From NCBI RefSeq assembly GCF_943734655.1, contig NC_071354.1:407001-471000 (forward strand): a DNA stretch of 64,000 bases. Direction: 5' to 3'. Below are positions 23,085 through 35,400 of this stretch, piece after piece (within the stretch, counting starts at the first letter, position 1; every line of letters starts with the position of its first letter). Under the pieces are notes generated by a model. That model made no database searches. It was not told the origin of the DNA and worked only from the letters and a program-made list of their open reading frames with translations. Origin of the DNA: Sabethes cyaneus (taxonomy: Eukaryota; Arthropoda; Insecta; Diptera; Culicidae). The position numbers and the translations under genes are program-made.

Positions 23085-24293
23085 TCGGAGGAGCGAAAGG
23101 AGGGAGTAATATGTCCAACATAAAAGAAAGGTGACAAGTTGGAATGTGAGAACTATCGAGTGATTGTCATTCTCAACGCCCCCTATAAATTGCTATCTCA
23201 GATCATTTTTCACCGCTAACAAGTGGTAGCCGTGGGAAGACCTCCAAAAGTGTCGCGTCATAGATTTCAAAGACGCCTACGATACTATCGACCGTGAAGA
23301 GCTATGGAAAATTATGAACGAAAACCGGCCGGCTTTCTCGGCAAGCTGGCAAGACTGATTAAGGCCACGATGGATGGTGTATAATGCTGTGTGAGGATAT
23401 GGGACGCGTTATCAAGCCCGTTTGAAGCACGCAGGGGATATCGACAAGGCGATGGTATTTCCTGTCTCCTGTTCAACATCGCGCTAGCAGGTGTTGTGAA
23501 ACGTGCTGGTTTTAACATGCGGGGCACGATCTTCAATAAATCCAGCCAAATTATCAATTTCGCTGACTACGAAGACATTGTCGGAAGTGCGTTTCAGGCG
23601 GTTGCTGAGCAGTCATAGGCAACAGCGTGGTAGTCGACGGAAACAAGTTCGAGATGGTGGACGAATTTGTATACCTGTGGTCGTTGATGACATTGGATAA
23701 CAACTGCAGCAGAGAAATACGCAGACGTTTTCTTGCCGGAAGTCGTACTTACTACGGACTCCACAAGACCCTAAGGTCTGGTAAGGCTCACCCTCGTACC
23801 AAATATACCTACCATGTACCCAATGTACCAAAACGCTAAGAAGACCGTTAGTCCTCTACGGGCACGAAATGTGAACAATGCTCGTCGAGGACTTGAAAGG
23901 ACTGGCCGTTTTTGAATGTCGTGTGCTTAGGACCATCTTTGGTGGTGTGAGAACGGTGTATGGAGGAGAAGGATGAACCATGGGCTGGCGCAGCTGTTCG
24001 GCGAACCCAGTATCCAGAAAGTTGCTAAAGCTGGAAGGGTAAAATGGGCGAGACATGTTGTGAGAATGCCGGACAACAATCCCGCAAAAATGATTTTCGC
24101 CTCGAATCCGGTTAGTACCAGATGCAGATGAGGGCAGCGTGCACGATGCTTAGACCAAGTGGAGCATAACCTGGAAAGTTTGGGACAGTCGAGAAATTGG
24201 AGACGGACATCCATGGACCAAGTTTGCTGGCGGAACATTATTATGCAGGTCAAATCCTGAGGGACATCGCACTAGGATAAGTAAGTAAGTATA
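23085..24293 (+). pseudogene. RTE-like LINE, decayed RT domain and 3' tail
   Basis: Frames read GDKLECENYRVIVILNAPYK, then VIDFKDAYDTIDREELWKIM, then RRGYRQGDGISCLLFNIALA, GTIFNKSSQIINFADYEDIV (the catalytic YADD is replaced by ADYED), KFEMVDEFVYLWSL, and a C-terminal HGHEM...FECRVLRTIFGG region with frameshifts and stops. It ends in three AAGT units (about 24279-24291), the short tandem tail typical of such elements. Many frameshifts make it non-functional. Confidence 0.85.
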
Positions 24294-25104
24294 CCCGATT
24301 AGAAGATTCTAACAAAAATATTACAGAATTGTAATCCATGTTGCTATTTCTATCAAACTTTGTTATAAATGTGATAGAAAAACTTACGACACACCAAATG
24401 TTCTACCAAGATTCTATCTCGTTCTATTACTTATAACACGCTTTGCTATAATTTAATTATACAGCAGGATAGAATAGGCTGATTTTAGTAACTCATATAT
24501 ATATAAACTATAACTATATTAATATAAACTAGATCAAAGTATATCATAATTTGATAGATTTACTATATGCTTAGAGCAAATTTTGTTACAATTTTTGTTA
24601 TTTTAACTACTAACGAGACCACCCAGATAACACAAGATTGTAATGGAAAGTCCACATTTAGTCGTATGCACGTCAATTTTACATTGAAATTGCATAATGA
24701 TTAGAGTATGTCTGTCAAAACGAAATGTACAATAAGTAGTTTTTCTGTCATGCCTGCCCTCATATACAACTTATGGCTGTGAATTATAAAGCAGTATAGA
24801 TGATTGTAAACAATCGGATATTGAGGAGTATAAAGCTGCGTGTTATAAAAACCGTTGTATAGAATGCAAAATAGAATTACAAATGATTGTCTAAATTTTT
24901 GCACGTATATTGCCTACATTTTGGTACTTATATGTTCTTATGTGGTGATATGATTTCGTATCTCTCAGTTGCAACCGAGATATATAAATCAAATTGATGT
25001 TTGCTGGCCAAGTTCATAACAAAACACAAAAGAGATTTTGTTATAAAATTACTTGTTATTTAGAACTCATCTTGTTATAAAACTGTTATTTTTATTTGTT
25101 CGGG
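24294..25104. mobile_element. TA-flanked inverted-repeat element inserted at the LINE tail
   Basis: The left end CCCGATTAGAAGATTCTAAC and the right end (reverse strand) CCCGAACAAATAAAAATAAC share short terminal CCCGA. Both sides are flanked by TA, and TTGTTATAAAA-type subterminal words recur near both ends. The left end falls directly in the AAGT tail of the LINE, so it inserted later. No coding frame. Confidence 0.55.
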
Positions 25105-25404
25105 TATGGCTAAGTTGTAACTCCCAAGTGAGTTGCTTCCCCGACAAACTTCAGCAGCACGAAACCCGGATTTTGTTGCAAGATCGGCGCGTTACTAGGC
25201 AAACAGGAGAGATTTCGCGATATAAGATTTTACACTGAAACGGCCAACTTCTTTCTAGTAAAGTGTTTTATTGTAACGTGTAGTGTGTTGATGGAGTGGT
25301 TCACGGGACTTCACTACTCACTGCTTCCTTCTGCGTGTTGATGGTAGCGGCTGAGTATGACCGGCGATCGCCCGCTGATATCCGCTGACGATGTGCAACC
25401 GATG

Positions 25405-27341
25405 CACATAGGAGTATTTGAACCAAAAAGTTGGCCATAAGTCCGAAATATGAAATGCATGATTTTTATTTATATGTAGTATCTGTAATCTCAGCATAGT
25501 GTACTAGTTACGTTAGTATGATTTTGAATTGAATTCATGCTTTTCTTCGCTCAGTAAGCGACCTATTTAGAACGCCATTCGGCAGTAAATTTTTTCGCTT
25601 TTAAAATGCGTTCTTTCGCTCGTTAGTGCAAAAACCTAAAAATCCGAGTGAAATAGTGTCTATTCACCATGGGTAAGTATTTATCAGCAAAGAAGAATGT
25701 TTTTCAATAGTTTTCATGTATAATTGCATAAAATAAATGAATGTCTTCGATACGAATGGTGATTACGAAACTTACCCCAAAAATAGTGGTAAGATCTTGA
25801 TACTTTAATCAATGTTTTAGTAACCTTCCGAGCATGTCCCGGCAAAATTTCAATCACCATCAGATAGGTCAAACATCACAGAATATAGTAGAATCGAAAA
25901 ATCTTCCGCATGGTTCCGCTTTGTCGTTTTTTAGACATTTAATTATTTTAAGGTAGGAGTCGTGCGGGTAAGACTGGCACAGGAGATAAGACCAGCACCA
26001 ATAGAGTTTTACTAGAATGCATTAATCAATTGTGTTATTAAACACTCAACATATTTGTATTCATTATTTCAGATGTTTTAAAACAGATCGAGCTTACTAA
26101 ATCGTCAAATATCAAAATAATAAAAAAAAAACGCGAGTGTCGCTGATGCGCAGCCCGTTGTAACTTTTCGCGAGTAGGTTTTAAGCTTTATTTCTCAGAA
26201 GAAGTTTCAAACTAAATTTTAAGTTTTTATATATTCTAGCTAGTATGGTTTTTCATCAGTGAGATTTAAGTAGAAATATGATTAATAAATTTATAAAAAT
26301 CGTCTTCTTAAAAAACGTGCCATGGGAGTAAGACCGGCACCTTTCGAACGGGGTAAGAAAGGCATACTTGCAGGTCGCCGGCAACAGTCACAGTCTGCGT
26401 TTGTCTCGCCCTGAACCATTTGACACACTCATTCAAAGTCATTTATAGAGAATCAATTCAATGTTACGGAGAACCCTCCTTATGGTTAGCGTACATGTAC
26501 CGTAGTAATGATTATCGTCCGATCAACAAATCAGTAAACTGACCATTTTCGTGGAGGTTAACGGAAGTTATTCGGCTCTGGGCATTAAGGTATATGATTT
26601 GACTTCTATTGGGTTTGCCATCGAGTTCTAGAGTGATTCGAGGAAGTACATGATGGGCTTAGTTAATTTTAAATTTCTTTTATTCTCATATTAGGTATGT
26701 ATTCACGGTTTCAAACACTTTCGAAATTATAGTGTAAACTTCGGAAGGTATGTTTAAATTATTCTTAATAAAAAACAATATACTGTACTAAATAAAACTT
26801 TGGTAGGAAGTTTTCAAGAACACAATGCAACAGAGATGTTTTGAATAGACTTCTGCTTAGTTCGGATCCATTGCTTAGTAACTCAAGGCCGATACCAAGA
26901 AAAAAAAGCAAACCTTTTTCGACCGAAACGTTGAATATGTTGGAGGTAAATCAATTTCAAACTGAGGAACATGAGAAATGCAGCGACTATGAAACAGAAG
27001 ACTAGAATGTGATGCTTCTATACGTATACGTACACACCTACACATTTACATACATACATACACTTTTACATCACACATACACCTCTACTAGCTCACATAC
27101 ATACAGAAACACATACATACACACATCCCAACACCTAATAAATGGTTATGTTCTTAATCGGTTTTTTACAAATATAAGAGAAAGACACGAATTGCACTTT
27201 ACAGGGGATTAGTTGGCAATTTCTTGAACTTAATATGCAGAATTAGGAAATATTTAATTTCTGATCATGTTTTATCAATATCGACTGGAAAAAAGCAATT
27301 TAGAATTTTGGCCAGCTTTTTGGGGCAAATACTCCTATGTG
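25405..27341. mobile_element. DNA transposon, 1.94 kb, CAC termini, 5-bp duplication (Transib-like?)
   Basis: Inverted ends CACATAGGAGTATTTGAACC and (reverse strand) CACATAGGAGTATTTGCCCC, then CAAAAAG[T/C]TGGCCA, about 33 bases with three mismatches. CGATG flanks both sides. The CAC start and GC-containing 5-bp duplication recall Transib elements, whose ends resemble RAG signal heptamers; this placement is inference. Inside are a possible first exon (CACCATGG followed by GTAAGT at 25671-25677), two 'TAAGACYGGCAC' repeats near 25970 and 26330, an ACAT/TACA-rich stretch at 27020-27130, and a coding remnant at 26819-27005. Confidence 0.7.
26819..27005 (+). pseudogene. C-terminal coding remnant inside the 25.4 kb transposon
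   Basis: The frame is open from 26796. A plausible acceptor (GTTTTCAAG) ends at 26818, and the frame then reads 61 codons to TAG at 27003. It includes RDVLNRLLLSSDPLLSNS, a basic patch PRKKSKP and an acidic tail ending EKCSDYETED. Composition and the clean stop look like a real protein end, but I do not recognise the family and no transposase catalytic motif is visible upstream, where stops abound. Confidence 0.4.
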
Positions 27342-27379
27342 CGATGTAGACACTGGCGTGCTCCCTGCCGACTGGCAAA

Positions 27380-27720
27380 ATGGCGTCGACTATGCTCTTA
27401 ACGGATGGCGAATGGGCGACCTGGAAAGGCATTCCAGGTGAGTTCTTTCAGGCGCTTCCTTCGTTGTCAGAAATCGGCTGGCAACGGGCGATTCCGACTT
27501 TCGCGAGATCGAGAAGGGGATCCTTTGCTGTTACGACCGCGGAGGAGGACCAATCGCTGGTCTTTTGCGGATTAGGCGTAGCCAACCGTCAAGTTGCCTA
27601 TGCCGAAACTAGTGTAAAGTGCCTTCGGTTGCTCGCAAGCTTCCGGAAACGCGATCGCCAATCGCAAAACAACAGTGTGAATAAAATACACTAAAAGGTA
27701 CCAAAAGGTCCTAAGGGTGG
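27380..27720. other. GC-richer flank of the 25.4 kb transposon, unknown repeat
   Basis: Sequence on both sides of the transposon (about 25140-25400 and 27347-27700) is GC-richer than the surroundings, which suggests the transposon split an older repeat. A 104-codon plus-strand frame crosses the right part but shows no domain. Confidence 0.35.
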
Positions 27721-27724
27721 AAAA

Positions 27725-29335
27725 TTTACCCTTTTAACAAAATCATCCGGTATTTAAGTTTAATATTTCCGCTTTTGTTACCTGAATGCTTGGATTAGGG
27801 TCTCGGATGTTGATTCTCTTTAAAGATCTTCAATTTGGCACTTGGGCACTAATAAAACTTTTGGATTCTAGCACTTCTACTACACTCGCTCGCCTGAATT
27901 GAAATGGCTGTTCGCGCATTGTCGAGAACTCCCCATAGTCTTTTTGATTTTGGTGGTTTGTCGACCGCATTGTATATTGTGCCGTTACCCGTTTACCCAT
28001 CGGTGTTGTTGCGTGTGTTTGAAGTGCATTAATGTTTAGTACTAATATTCAAAAGAGGTGACCGTTTAACAGATGACATGTATACCAATATTAAAAAAAC
28101 ATTTGATTTAACTGTTTAATTTAAACTATTTGTTTGGTTAATCTCATAGTTTTTGAATTTGTGAATTTTGAAATTGTGTTTTATTTTGTAATCTTGGATT
28201 ACGTTCAAACTTTAAGCAAACTTTATTTCGCATAATGGTCATTCAACTTTGCTGTACGGTACGCAAGTTTTTACCCCTAACACGAACCATTTGGTTCCAT
28301 GTCGTCTCAACTTTTTATGTTTCAATCAGCCATCTGCAATCTGCCATGTAAAGCGTTGGTTCCTTCGCAGCTTACCTTAACGACTACGTTTAACAACGAA
28401 TGACTATACATAAGGCAATACGGTGGGAAGCACTCAACCGTCTTAAAACGTTCCCTTGGGATGTGCCAACTTTTCAATAAACAGCAGCAATTTATCAATT
28501 TCAATTTAAATAGGGTCAGATTTATCAGAGGCAGAGTAGATTGTTAGCAGAAAATGGAAACAAAACAAAGCCAATTCTAAATGAATGCATGGAAACGCAA
28601 TTCTAAAAACCAGAAACATTGACGATGACAGGGAGATCTCGAAATGCAATGTGATGCGGTTAGAGTAGTATGAACGAAACAACGTTAGATCGAAAATGGG
28701 AAACTACCAAATCTTGAAAAATGGCAATAAACGTGAATACGGTATTTCATTATCAAGATAAAAGCTCTTTCATTATTTGTGATTATGTATTCTAAGATCT
28801 CCGTTTCTCCAACAGGGGGAAAAATACGGCAACCGACGGCAAAAAACGCAATATGCGCTTGTTGAGATAACAAACAGCCCTGAATTCCAATGGAGGAATG
28901 GTCGTGACACTGTTTGGAAAATAAAATATTTTCGTATCGCCATGTAGATACGTGACTGGTAGCTAGCAATGGATGCACTTCAGTTTAGGGAAACTAAAGA
29001 AAAACTGAGAAAAGAAATGAGTGACAGTGTTTCAACGCAACCCAATAAAATAGCAGAAATCAATCATTGTCCGTTCCACTATTAGTCAGTTTTTCAGTTT
29101 TGATTCCATTGTTTCGTCCTAAGAACTCAAGCTTATAATTTTGTTTTTACCTGAGATTTTGAAATGATTTATTTATGAAATGAGTATTAACAAGAATCTT
29201 ATCTTTTCGCTAAAGTATACTTTTATTTAATGACAAAGGCATAGATGTGATGAAATCGTTGTAAAAAAGACTTCGAAATACAACCGAATTACAAACAATT
29301 TCGTGCAACTTTAATAAGAAGAATAGTACTTCTAC
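27725..29335. other. AT-rich DNA, nothing recognised
   Basis: Short chance frames only; no repeat ends or splice-linked frames identified. Confidence 0.55.
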
Positions 29336-29338
29336 ATA

Positions 29339-29865
29339 GGCTGTGAACCATCTCGCGAAATTTTTAACTTTTTGGTTAAAATTTGACAGTTTGATGGTTT
29401 TTCAAAAATAACCCTGCTCGGGAGCATGGTTAGTTTTGACACTTCGGTGGTTCGCTTCTGAGAGCCAATAAGATATACCACAGGTGAGGAAAGAGCTTTG
29501 ATGTATTTCACTGATTTTTTCTTGAATTTTTTTTTTCACCAATGTAAATTTTGATGTTTAACATATAACAAATTTGTTTATTCAACCCGAAATGAAATAA
29601 GATAAATTTTATCCATCAAATAGTAGCAAATGAACACCAAAAATTCATCCAATCCCAACCTGGACTGAATAAATAAATTCGCTGTTATAGAAACATATCT
29701 TCATCCTCACCTTATATATGCTCTCATTGAGTAAAACAACTATCAATCTGTCAAATATGAAATGGTTCGCAATCTGAACTGATTTTAACCACTCGAGGAG
29801 AAATAACTATCGAACTGTCAAATTTTAACTAAAAAGTTAAAAATTTCGCGAAATGGTTCACAGCC
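29339..29865. mobile_element. MITE with ~60-bp inverted ends
   Basis: The left end GGCTGTGAACCATCTCGCGA and the right end (reverse strand) GGCTGTGAACCATTTCGCGA are both followed by AATTTTTAACTTTTT and AAATTTGACAGTT. Flanks are ATA on both sides. The 527-bp interior is AT-rich and non-coding. Confidence 0.85.
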
Positions 29866-30502
29866 ATAGTAGATCAGATATACTGTACGTGACTTTTGAT
29901 GGTGCCACAAGTACGCTATTTGTTTTGGTAATAATAATGGTTCAATTCATTTTTATAGATTAAGCATAAGCATATAATACCGCCAGTGTACTGCTATTCC
30001 ATTGCTGATCAAGGCCGAAAATTGCAAAATTACTGGAAATGCCTGCTTTGGACATCACGCCATTCCTCAATGAACAACCTTATCAGGTCCCTGCATGCGG
30101 ATATCGTAAAATGTCTAATCTATCTCGGTGAATGAGTTGCTTCTTCGTATCGGTATATGATGTGATATCGTAGCGGTAATACTCATTCAGTCTCTGAACA
30201 ACGAATACCATTCTTTTATTGATCAGTAAACAATAGGGGTATTCACGTAGCGCTTGGTGTCTAACTTATTCGATGTATGTAGTATGTATATTTAATCAAA
30301 TATTTACTAGCTCGGTTTTCCAGTCAGGCACTCTGAGACGACAGCCACATCAGGGGAATAGGGACCTTCAGCTTACAACATACTGTACCTGAGAATTTAC
30401 CAAATTATAGAAAATTGGAGAAGAAATCGATCTGGATTATTAGCAATGACCTTTTGCCGTTAGGAATATAAAATTTCAATCGCGAAGTCTTCAGGCACCA
30501 TT
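29866..30502. other. AT-rich DNA, nothing recognised
   Basis: No supported frame or repeat. Confidence 0.55.
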
Positions 30503-30610
30503 CCCAAGCAACATTGTGAGTTTTATTGTACTCTTATGGTGGTTTTCATGACCATTTTTGGTCCCAAATGCCATCTTAAGAGTGTAATAAAACCCAAAAT
30601 GTTACTTGGG
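30503..30610. repeat. 108-bp foldback element
   Basis: The two arms CCCAAGCAACATTGTGAGTT and (reverse strand) CCCAAGTAACATTTTGGGTT continue as TTATT, ACTCTTA and TGG-type words, leaving a loop around CATGACCATTTTTGG. A nearly full-length hairpin with no coding content. Confidence 0.8.
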
Positions 30611-31497
30611 CGCAATAAGCTCAGATGTTCAATTACAGTTTCAGTTTTTGCAGGAATTTCACAATTTATGCAATTTTTCCTTCGGAAAATACGAGTTTAG
30701 TGCATTTAGTGTTAGCTTAAGTTTAAAAACTGGCGGACACGGACTTGTGTCTCGCTGTCTGTGCACAAAGTGTAACTTTTCGCTTCTTCACAATGAGTAG
30801 AGCTGCTGTAACAGTTGTGAAATCCATCCATACAAAGGAAAAGAAATCAAAAATCAAAATCGAATGTTGCCATATCCACCATTCGCTCGTATGAAATTGT
30901 ACATTCGTATGAAATGCAGTGGTGTTTTTTGAAATATTAACACTTTACTACTCCTCAATGAGCGGGTCGCTCAGTTTGCAGATTGGTCGTTGAGCCGTCT
31001 GTACTAAGAGAGAGTGAAGGCAAAGCAAAACGGAGAAGAACGAATTATGTTGAAACTTAGCAAGGTGCAAATATTCCTGTTCTCTTTTTTGCTCTGAGGA
31101 GGAATCATTCCTGGGTGGACATATGCGCACCTACTGAATTTTCAAAATTAGGTAATACAAAAAATATCTTTGCATTCGCATCCTAATATTAGTGTGCAGC
31201 GTCAGTGCTAAGAAACGCGCCCGTATTACGTTGCATAAAGTATAAGGCTGACATTAACCCCAATTTTGGTAACAGTTTAACATTGACAAAAGCTTCCGCG
31301 ACCGCGAAAGTTTTACTTCTCGATTCTGTTTTCCCCGGTATGGAAAGTTTATTTTTCTTGCCATTTCATAGGCGACCAAAAGTGTTTGCTACAGAGACTA
31401 TAGATTGCAGAGGCGACTTGGAACTCAAAAACCGCGAAATTTTGAATCAAAACGAAGAGTTACCTTTATTTGTGATGGTACTCTTACTGATTATAAC

Positions 31498-31545
31498 AGT
31501 GTCTTCTAACTGAGATTCGAACATACGGCGACTGATTTGTTAAGG
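31498..31545 (-). mobile_element. SINE fragment
   Basis: On the minus strand CAAATCAGTCGCCGTATG then GTTCGAATCTCAGTTAG is the B-box part of the tRNA-derived SINE family. Confidence 0.6.
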
Positions 31546-31808
31546 TTTTAGGCCTATCGAAAAGACCGAGGCATCTGTCTCAAACATCTATTAATATTAG
31601 CGATCAATATATTTGAAATCTGTTTCTGTTTTTATTAATAGCGTCCTAGATTCGAGAAGCATAATAATTCATCATTCTCTCATTGGAACAACCAACCGAC
31701 TAGTAGCAAACGCTTGAGTAGCAAGCAGTTTCCTGTTAGGCTGTAGAAAAGTTTCCCGTGCTTCAATTTCTACTGTGATCGCGTTCCGTTTCCGAGCAAA
31801 ACACTCAC

Positions 31809-31954
31809 CATAATTCATGATGAAAATCAGCAGAAATATCACGAGGCACATCATCGATCTAATACTCTTCCTCATTTTCAGCCTTTTCGTCTCTTCCTGC
31901 GCCGTCGTTGGTGCTCCACAACTGCCGTGTCCGTTAGAGTCCGAATCGGATATC
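31809..31954 (-). CDS. candidate distal 5' exon with signal peptide (klg or unknown gene)
   Basis: On the minus strand, a pyrimidine-rich acceptor ending in ACCGACAG precedes 31954, and a GTGAGT donor follows 31809. Inside, an ATG at 31875 opens 22 codons that read like a signal peptide: basic start MRKSIRSM, then hydrophobic MCLVIFLLIFIM, then NY and one spare base. Phase 1 at the donor fits the klg exon starting at 16743 directly. It also fits the exon at 22022 (first codon GAC across the junction). The frame is open upstream of the ATG back to the acceptor, so this exon could also continue an earlier coding exon. It may therefore be the true klg leader exon or belong to another minus-strand gene. 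No transcript evidence is available here. Confidence 0.5.
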
Positions 31955-32285
31955 CTGTCGGTGAATGAAGAAAAAATATAAGAAAAATTATTAATGAAAT
32001 GTAGTGCTTCTTGATGCCAACTTTGAATACATTCAGTGTTCACATGTATGAGTGCAGCAAATTCCTCTTAATGATATATTGCCCGAAAATAGCAAGTCTA
32101 GGAATAAACTTCATATTTTTTAAGAGGAAAAAAGGCAGATAGAACAACACGCTGGTATAAAATCACGCCAGTGAGACTCAGCGGAATCATTAGCTGTATA
32201 TAATTGATTAATTCCGAGTGTTTGTGAATGGCATGCGCCCGTTGTTGGCTAGTTTTTAAACCCCAGGCGAATAGTATAGTTAAAG

Positions 32286-32439
32286 CCATTGGCGGAACTA
32301 GGGGGGGTTAGGGGGCTAAGCCCCCCCCCCCTAAGAAAGATTTAGCCCCCCCTAGAAAAATCGACTTGGTCGACCAATAAAATGGTCGAAAAAAATGCCG
32401 GGGGCTATAGCTAGAAATGAGCGCTACCTCCGCCAATGG
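32286..32439. mobile_element. 154-bp MITE with G/C tracts and TTAAAG duplication
   Basis: Ends CCATTGGCGGAACTAG and (reverse strand) CCATTGGCGGAGGTAGC, flanked on both sides by TTAAAG. The interior has a G6-TTA-G5-CTAAG-C12 block and TTTAGCCCCCCCT, which can fold on itself. The family is not recognised. Confidence 0.8.
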
Positions 32440-32445
32440 TTAAAG

Positions 32446-35400
32446 CAACTACTTCCTTAATTGTAGCTGCCTTCACGGGTGGGATTTACCAAAAGAGAAT
32501 ATTTATTAGCGCGTGTAGAGGCAAAAATATATTTTTTTCATATTACTCGCTACAAATTAATGAAAACCTCTTAACACTAAAACTACTATAGTGGTTTAAA
32601 GATTATATCTACAGCTTATTTAAGCTATTAGCGATTTTAGGTACCCCGGATTTTGTCTACCATTTGCGTTCGTGTTTTCTACCTTTTTCCCAAATTGTCA
32701 TGTCAACCACGCGGTATGAAAATTTGGAAGGTTTCATGAATATTTCTTTGTATTTTATAGTTAACTATATGGCATCTGTCCTATGTATTTATACGCAGAA
32801 TATGCATAAAAATATTAGTATCAAATATGTTGTAATTATTTTGTAATGTATTTTTTTAAAAGTTCGTAGTACTCCTTGTGAGGGTTTTCTATGCCATCTA
32901 TGCCAGCTTTTCAGAAAAAAAATTGGACCGAAGTCAATTTATTTTATTGATTGCAAAAATTTTAAATATTTAAATTTTATTTTAAATATTCGTTTTTTGT
33001 GTTTTAATGGTGTGTAGATACAAAAGACCCCTATTTTTTATATTGTTGATGCAATGCTAAGAGTTGTTTTTAAAAAGATATAAAAAAATCAGATATGCAA
33101 CATTTTTGGTTTTTAAATACTTTTTTAAATGAAAGCTGCAAAAATACAATGGATTTGCATAGTGTTATGTGTTACGCATGTGAAAACAAAAACCATGCGT
33201 TTCCATTGCACTTAGGCCCATTATTTCTTTACAAAATTATGCCTCAAACAACAAATTATTCATTTTAAACTTTTGACATACTTTGACAAAAACTCCCAGC
33301 TTTCGCAGAAAAATATAAATACTGGGAGTTTCGTTAGTCTGTAGTTTCCGATGATGATTTTGTAATTTTTCGATAGACTAATCTCAAGTTTTTTAGTCTT
33401 GACCTTGAAATGCGGTCATACATATATATTAATATTACCCATCGTTTCAAAAAATATTAATTTTTCGATCATAAAAAACATATTTTTTCATGAAAAAACA
33501 CTTGAAAGAAACTCATGTTTTGATTTTCTGTCAAAAACATTTAACTGGAGAAGCACCAGGTATGAAATAACCCAATTTCTCTTTTTTGCTTTTCAGGTCT
33601 AACGCTCTACTAAGCTATTTTTTTAAATTGAAATAAGGTATGTAAAGCATGAAATCTGCTTTGAACACATTTTCCACATTGTCAATTAAAAATAAATTTT
33701 GTATGTGGTTTTAAGGCTCTAAAAGCGAAGACCATCTGCAGACGACCTTACCCGTCAGAGGATTAAATATATTTTCCTGTAAAAATGGTAAAACAGAATG
33801 GTTTTACAATACTGTGACAATAAGCGAAAACTTGTGGGGGTTAAATTGACCTTTTCTCGGTCGTTTTAGTGGTAATAAAGTACCAATATCAGACAATAAT
33901 AAAATGCATAGTATTCCACGTAACTTGAACCAATTCTTACAAAAACAAACTTTTCATCTAAGCATTTCCAATAAACATTATGAACGGCCGCTGAAAACAT
34001 ATCAGAAGTATTAATAAACCTCACTGAGAAAACAAACCCCGTTTAAATAAGTATATATAAGTGCTACAAGAAACAATAGCCGTAAATGGCATCTTGGGTT
34101 GGTGCGCACTACGTTTCCATGTCGGTATTCGAAACCGTCGATAGAAGGCATGAACTGTTCACTTGAGAATATAGCAAGGAGTGAGTTTCTTAAAGCTTAC
34201 TCATCCAAACCGAGCAGATCCAATGTATCGACAACGCTAGAACAAACCAAACCCCACCCACCTAGCAAATGCAGTTGTTTTCCGTTCTGTTGTACGCAAT
34301 GAACACTACATACTCATACCCAGCATGCAATCTTGAAATATTAATAATAACACACCAATTATATACTTCGAAAAGTTTTCATATTAACAACTACAGGAAC
34401 TTTCTACATTCATATACCAATCTTGAACGCTGCATCTCCGGATCACAGCTTGAAACCGGGTGAGATTGTCTAGTGCTCTACGCGCTGGCAAATGAGTATT
34501 CGTTGGAGAAAGGTAACAGGTACCCACCCTCACTCGCCTTAGTTAAGCATACGTAGAGAGAGCCCTGGGCATTCCGGCCTAAGCTACAGGCGACTATATG
34601 AGTAAACGGAAGATCAGATCAACCCAACCATAGCCTAAGCAGTCAAGTGGAAACAACAGCAATAACCCGCCTGTCCAGAACATACACTGTGCGAAGCTGC
34701 GGTGGTTTCGGAAGGGAGGTATTGAAGTAATGAAAGTTATCGTGGTAAAATTTACAGAAGCGAAAATATGGGATTTGGGCTACAAATCTTACAAATTTTG
34801 TACCTAATAACTATAAAGAAATAAAAGTTTTAAAAAATTTCTTTGCAGACCGTTTTTGTAGTCCAAGTATATTGAACGTTTATGACTTTAATGTTTATCC
34901 TTTTCAAGACAGATTTTTTTGGTCTTTACGAAGACCAAACAGAAATTGTAAAGATTTAAAATTTTTAATTCTTTGAAAACTTTATACAAATTATGTAAAG
35001 TTTTTTTTCGTAAAATTAATCAAATGCTTAATCGACACCCTTGATGCCGTAAATGCTGTCCCGGGAAAAATGAATGGTAAGAACAACTGGAATCATAAAC
35101 TGTTTCCTTCTACCTGATTGCGAGCCGAGGAAGAACTTTTAGTTGCTGCCTGTCGTGGAGCTAGCAATTTGCAATCCGAAAAAGACAAGGGGGGCGTATG
35201 GGTATGCTACGTTCTCAAATGTGACTCGGACAAAGTTTCCGGTTCTCGATGAAGATGCTTGATACCAATGATTTTGAAGCTCGTCGCTAGAAGGTAAAAT
35301 TTTACTTGTTTGTCTTCCCTGCAGCGGTATTGCTGTAAACAGCAGGATGGCGCCAGAAGGACGGAATATAATGTTTGGAATAAATTTAGAATTTAATTTT

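Noticed and set aside
26330..26380. Repeated 'TAAGACYGGCAC' words (25970, 26330, similar at 47775) as a regulatory array
   Set aside because: Too few and too diverged copies; best seen as internal sequence of the transposon family.
27009..27212. 67-codon frame rich in Tyr/Thr/His
   Set aside because: Translation of an ACAT-type simple repeat inside the transposon.
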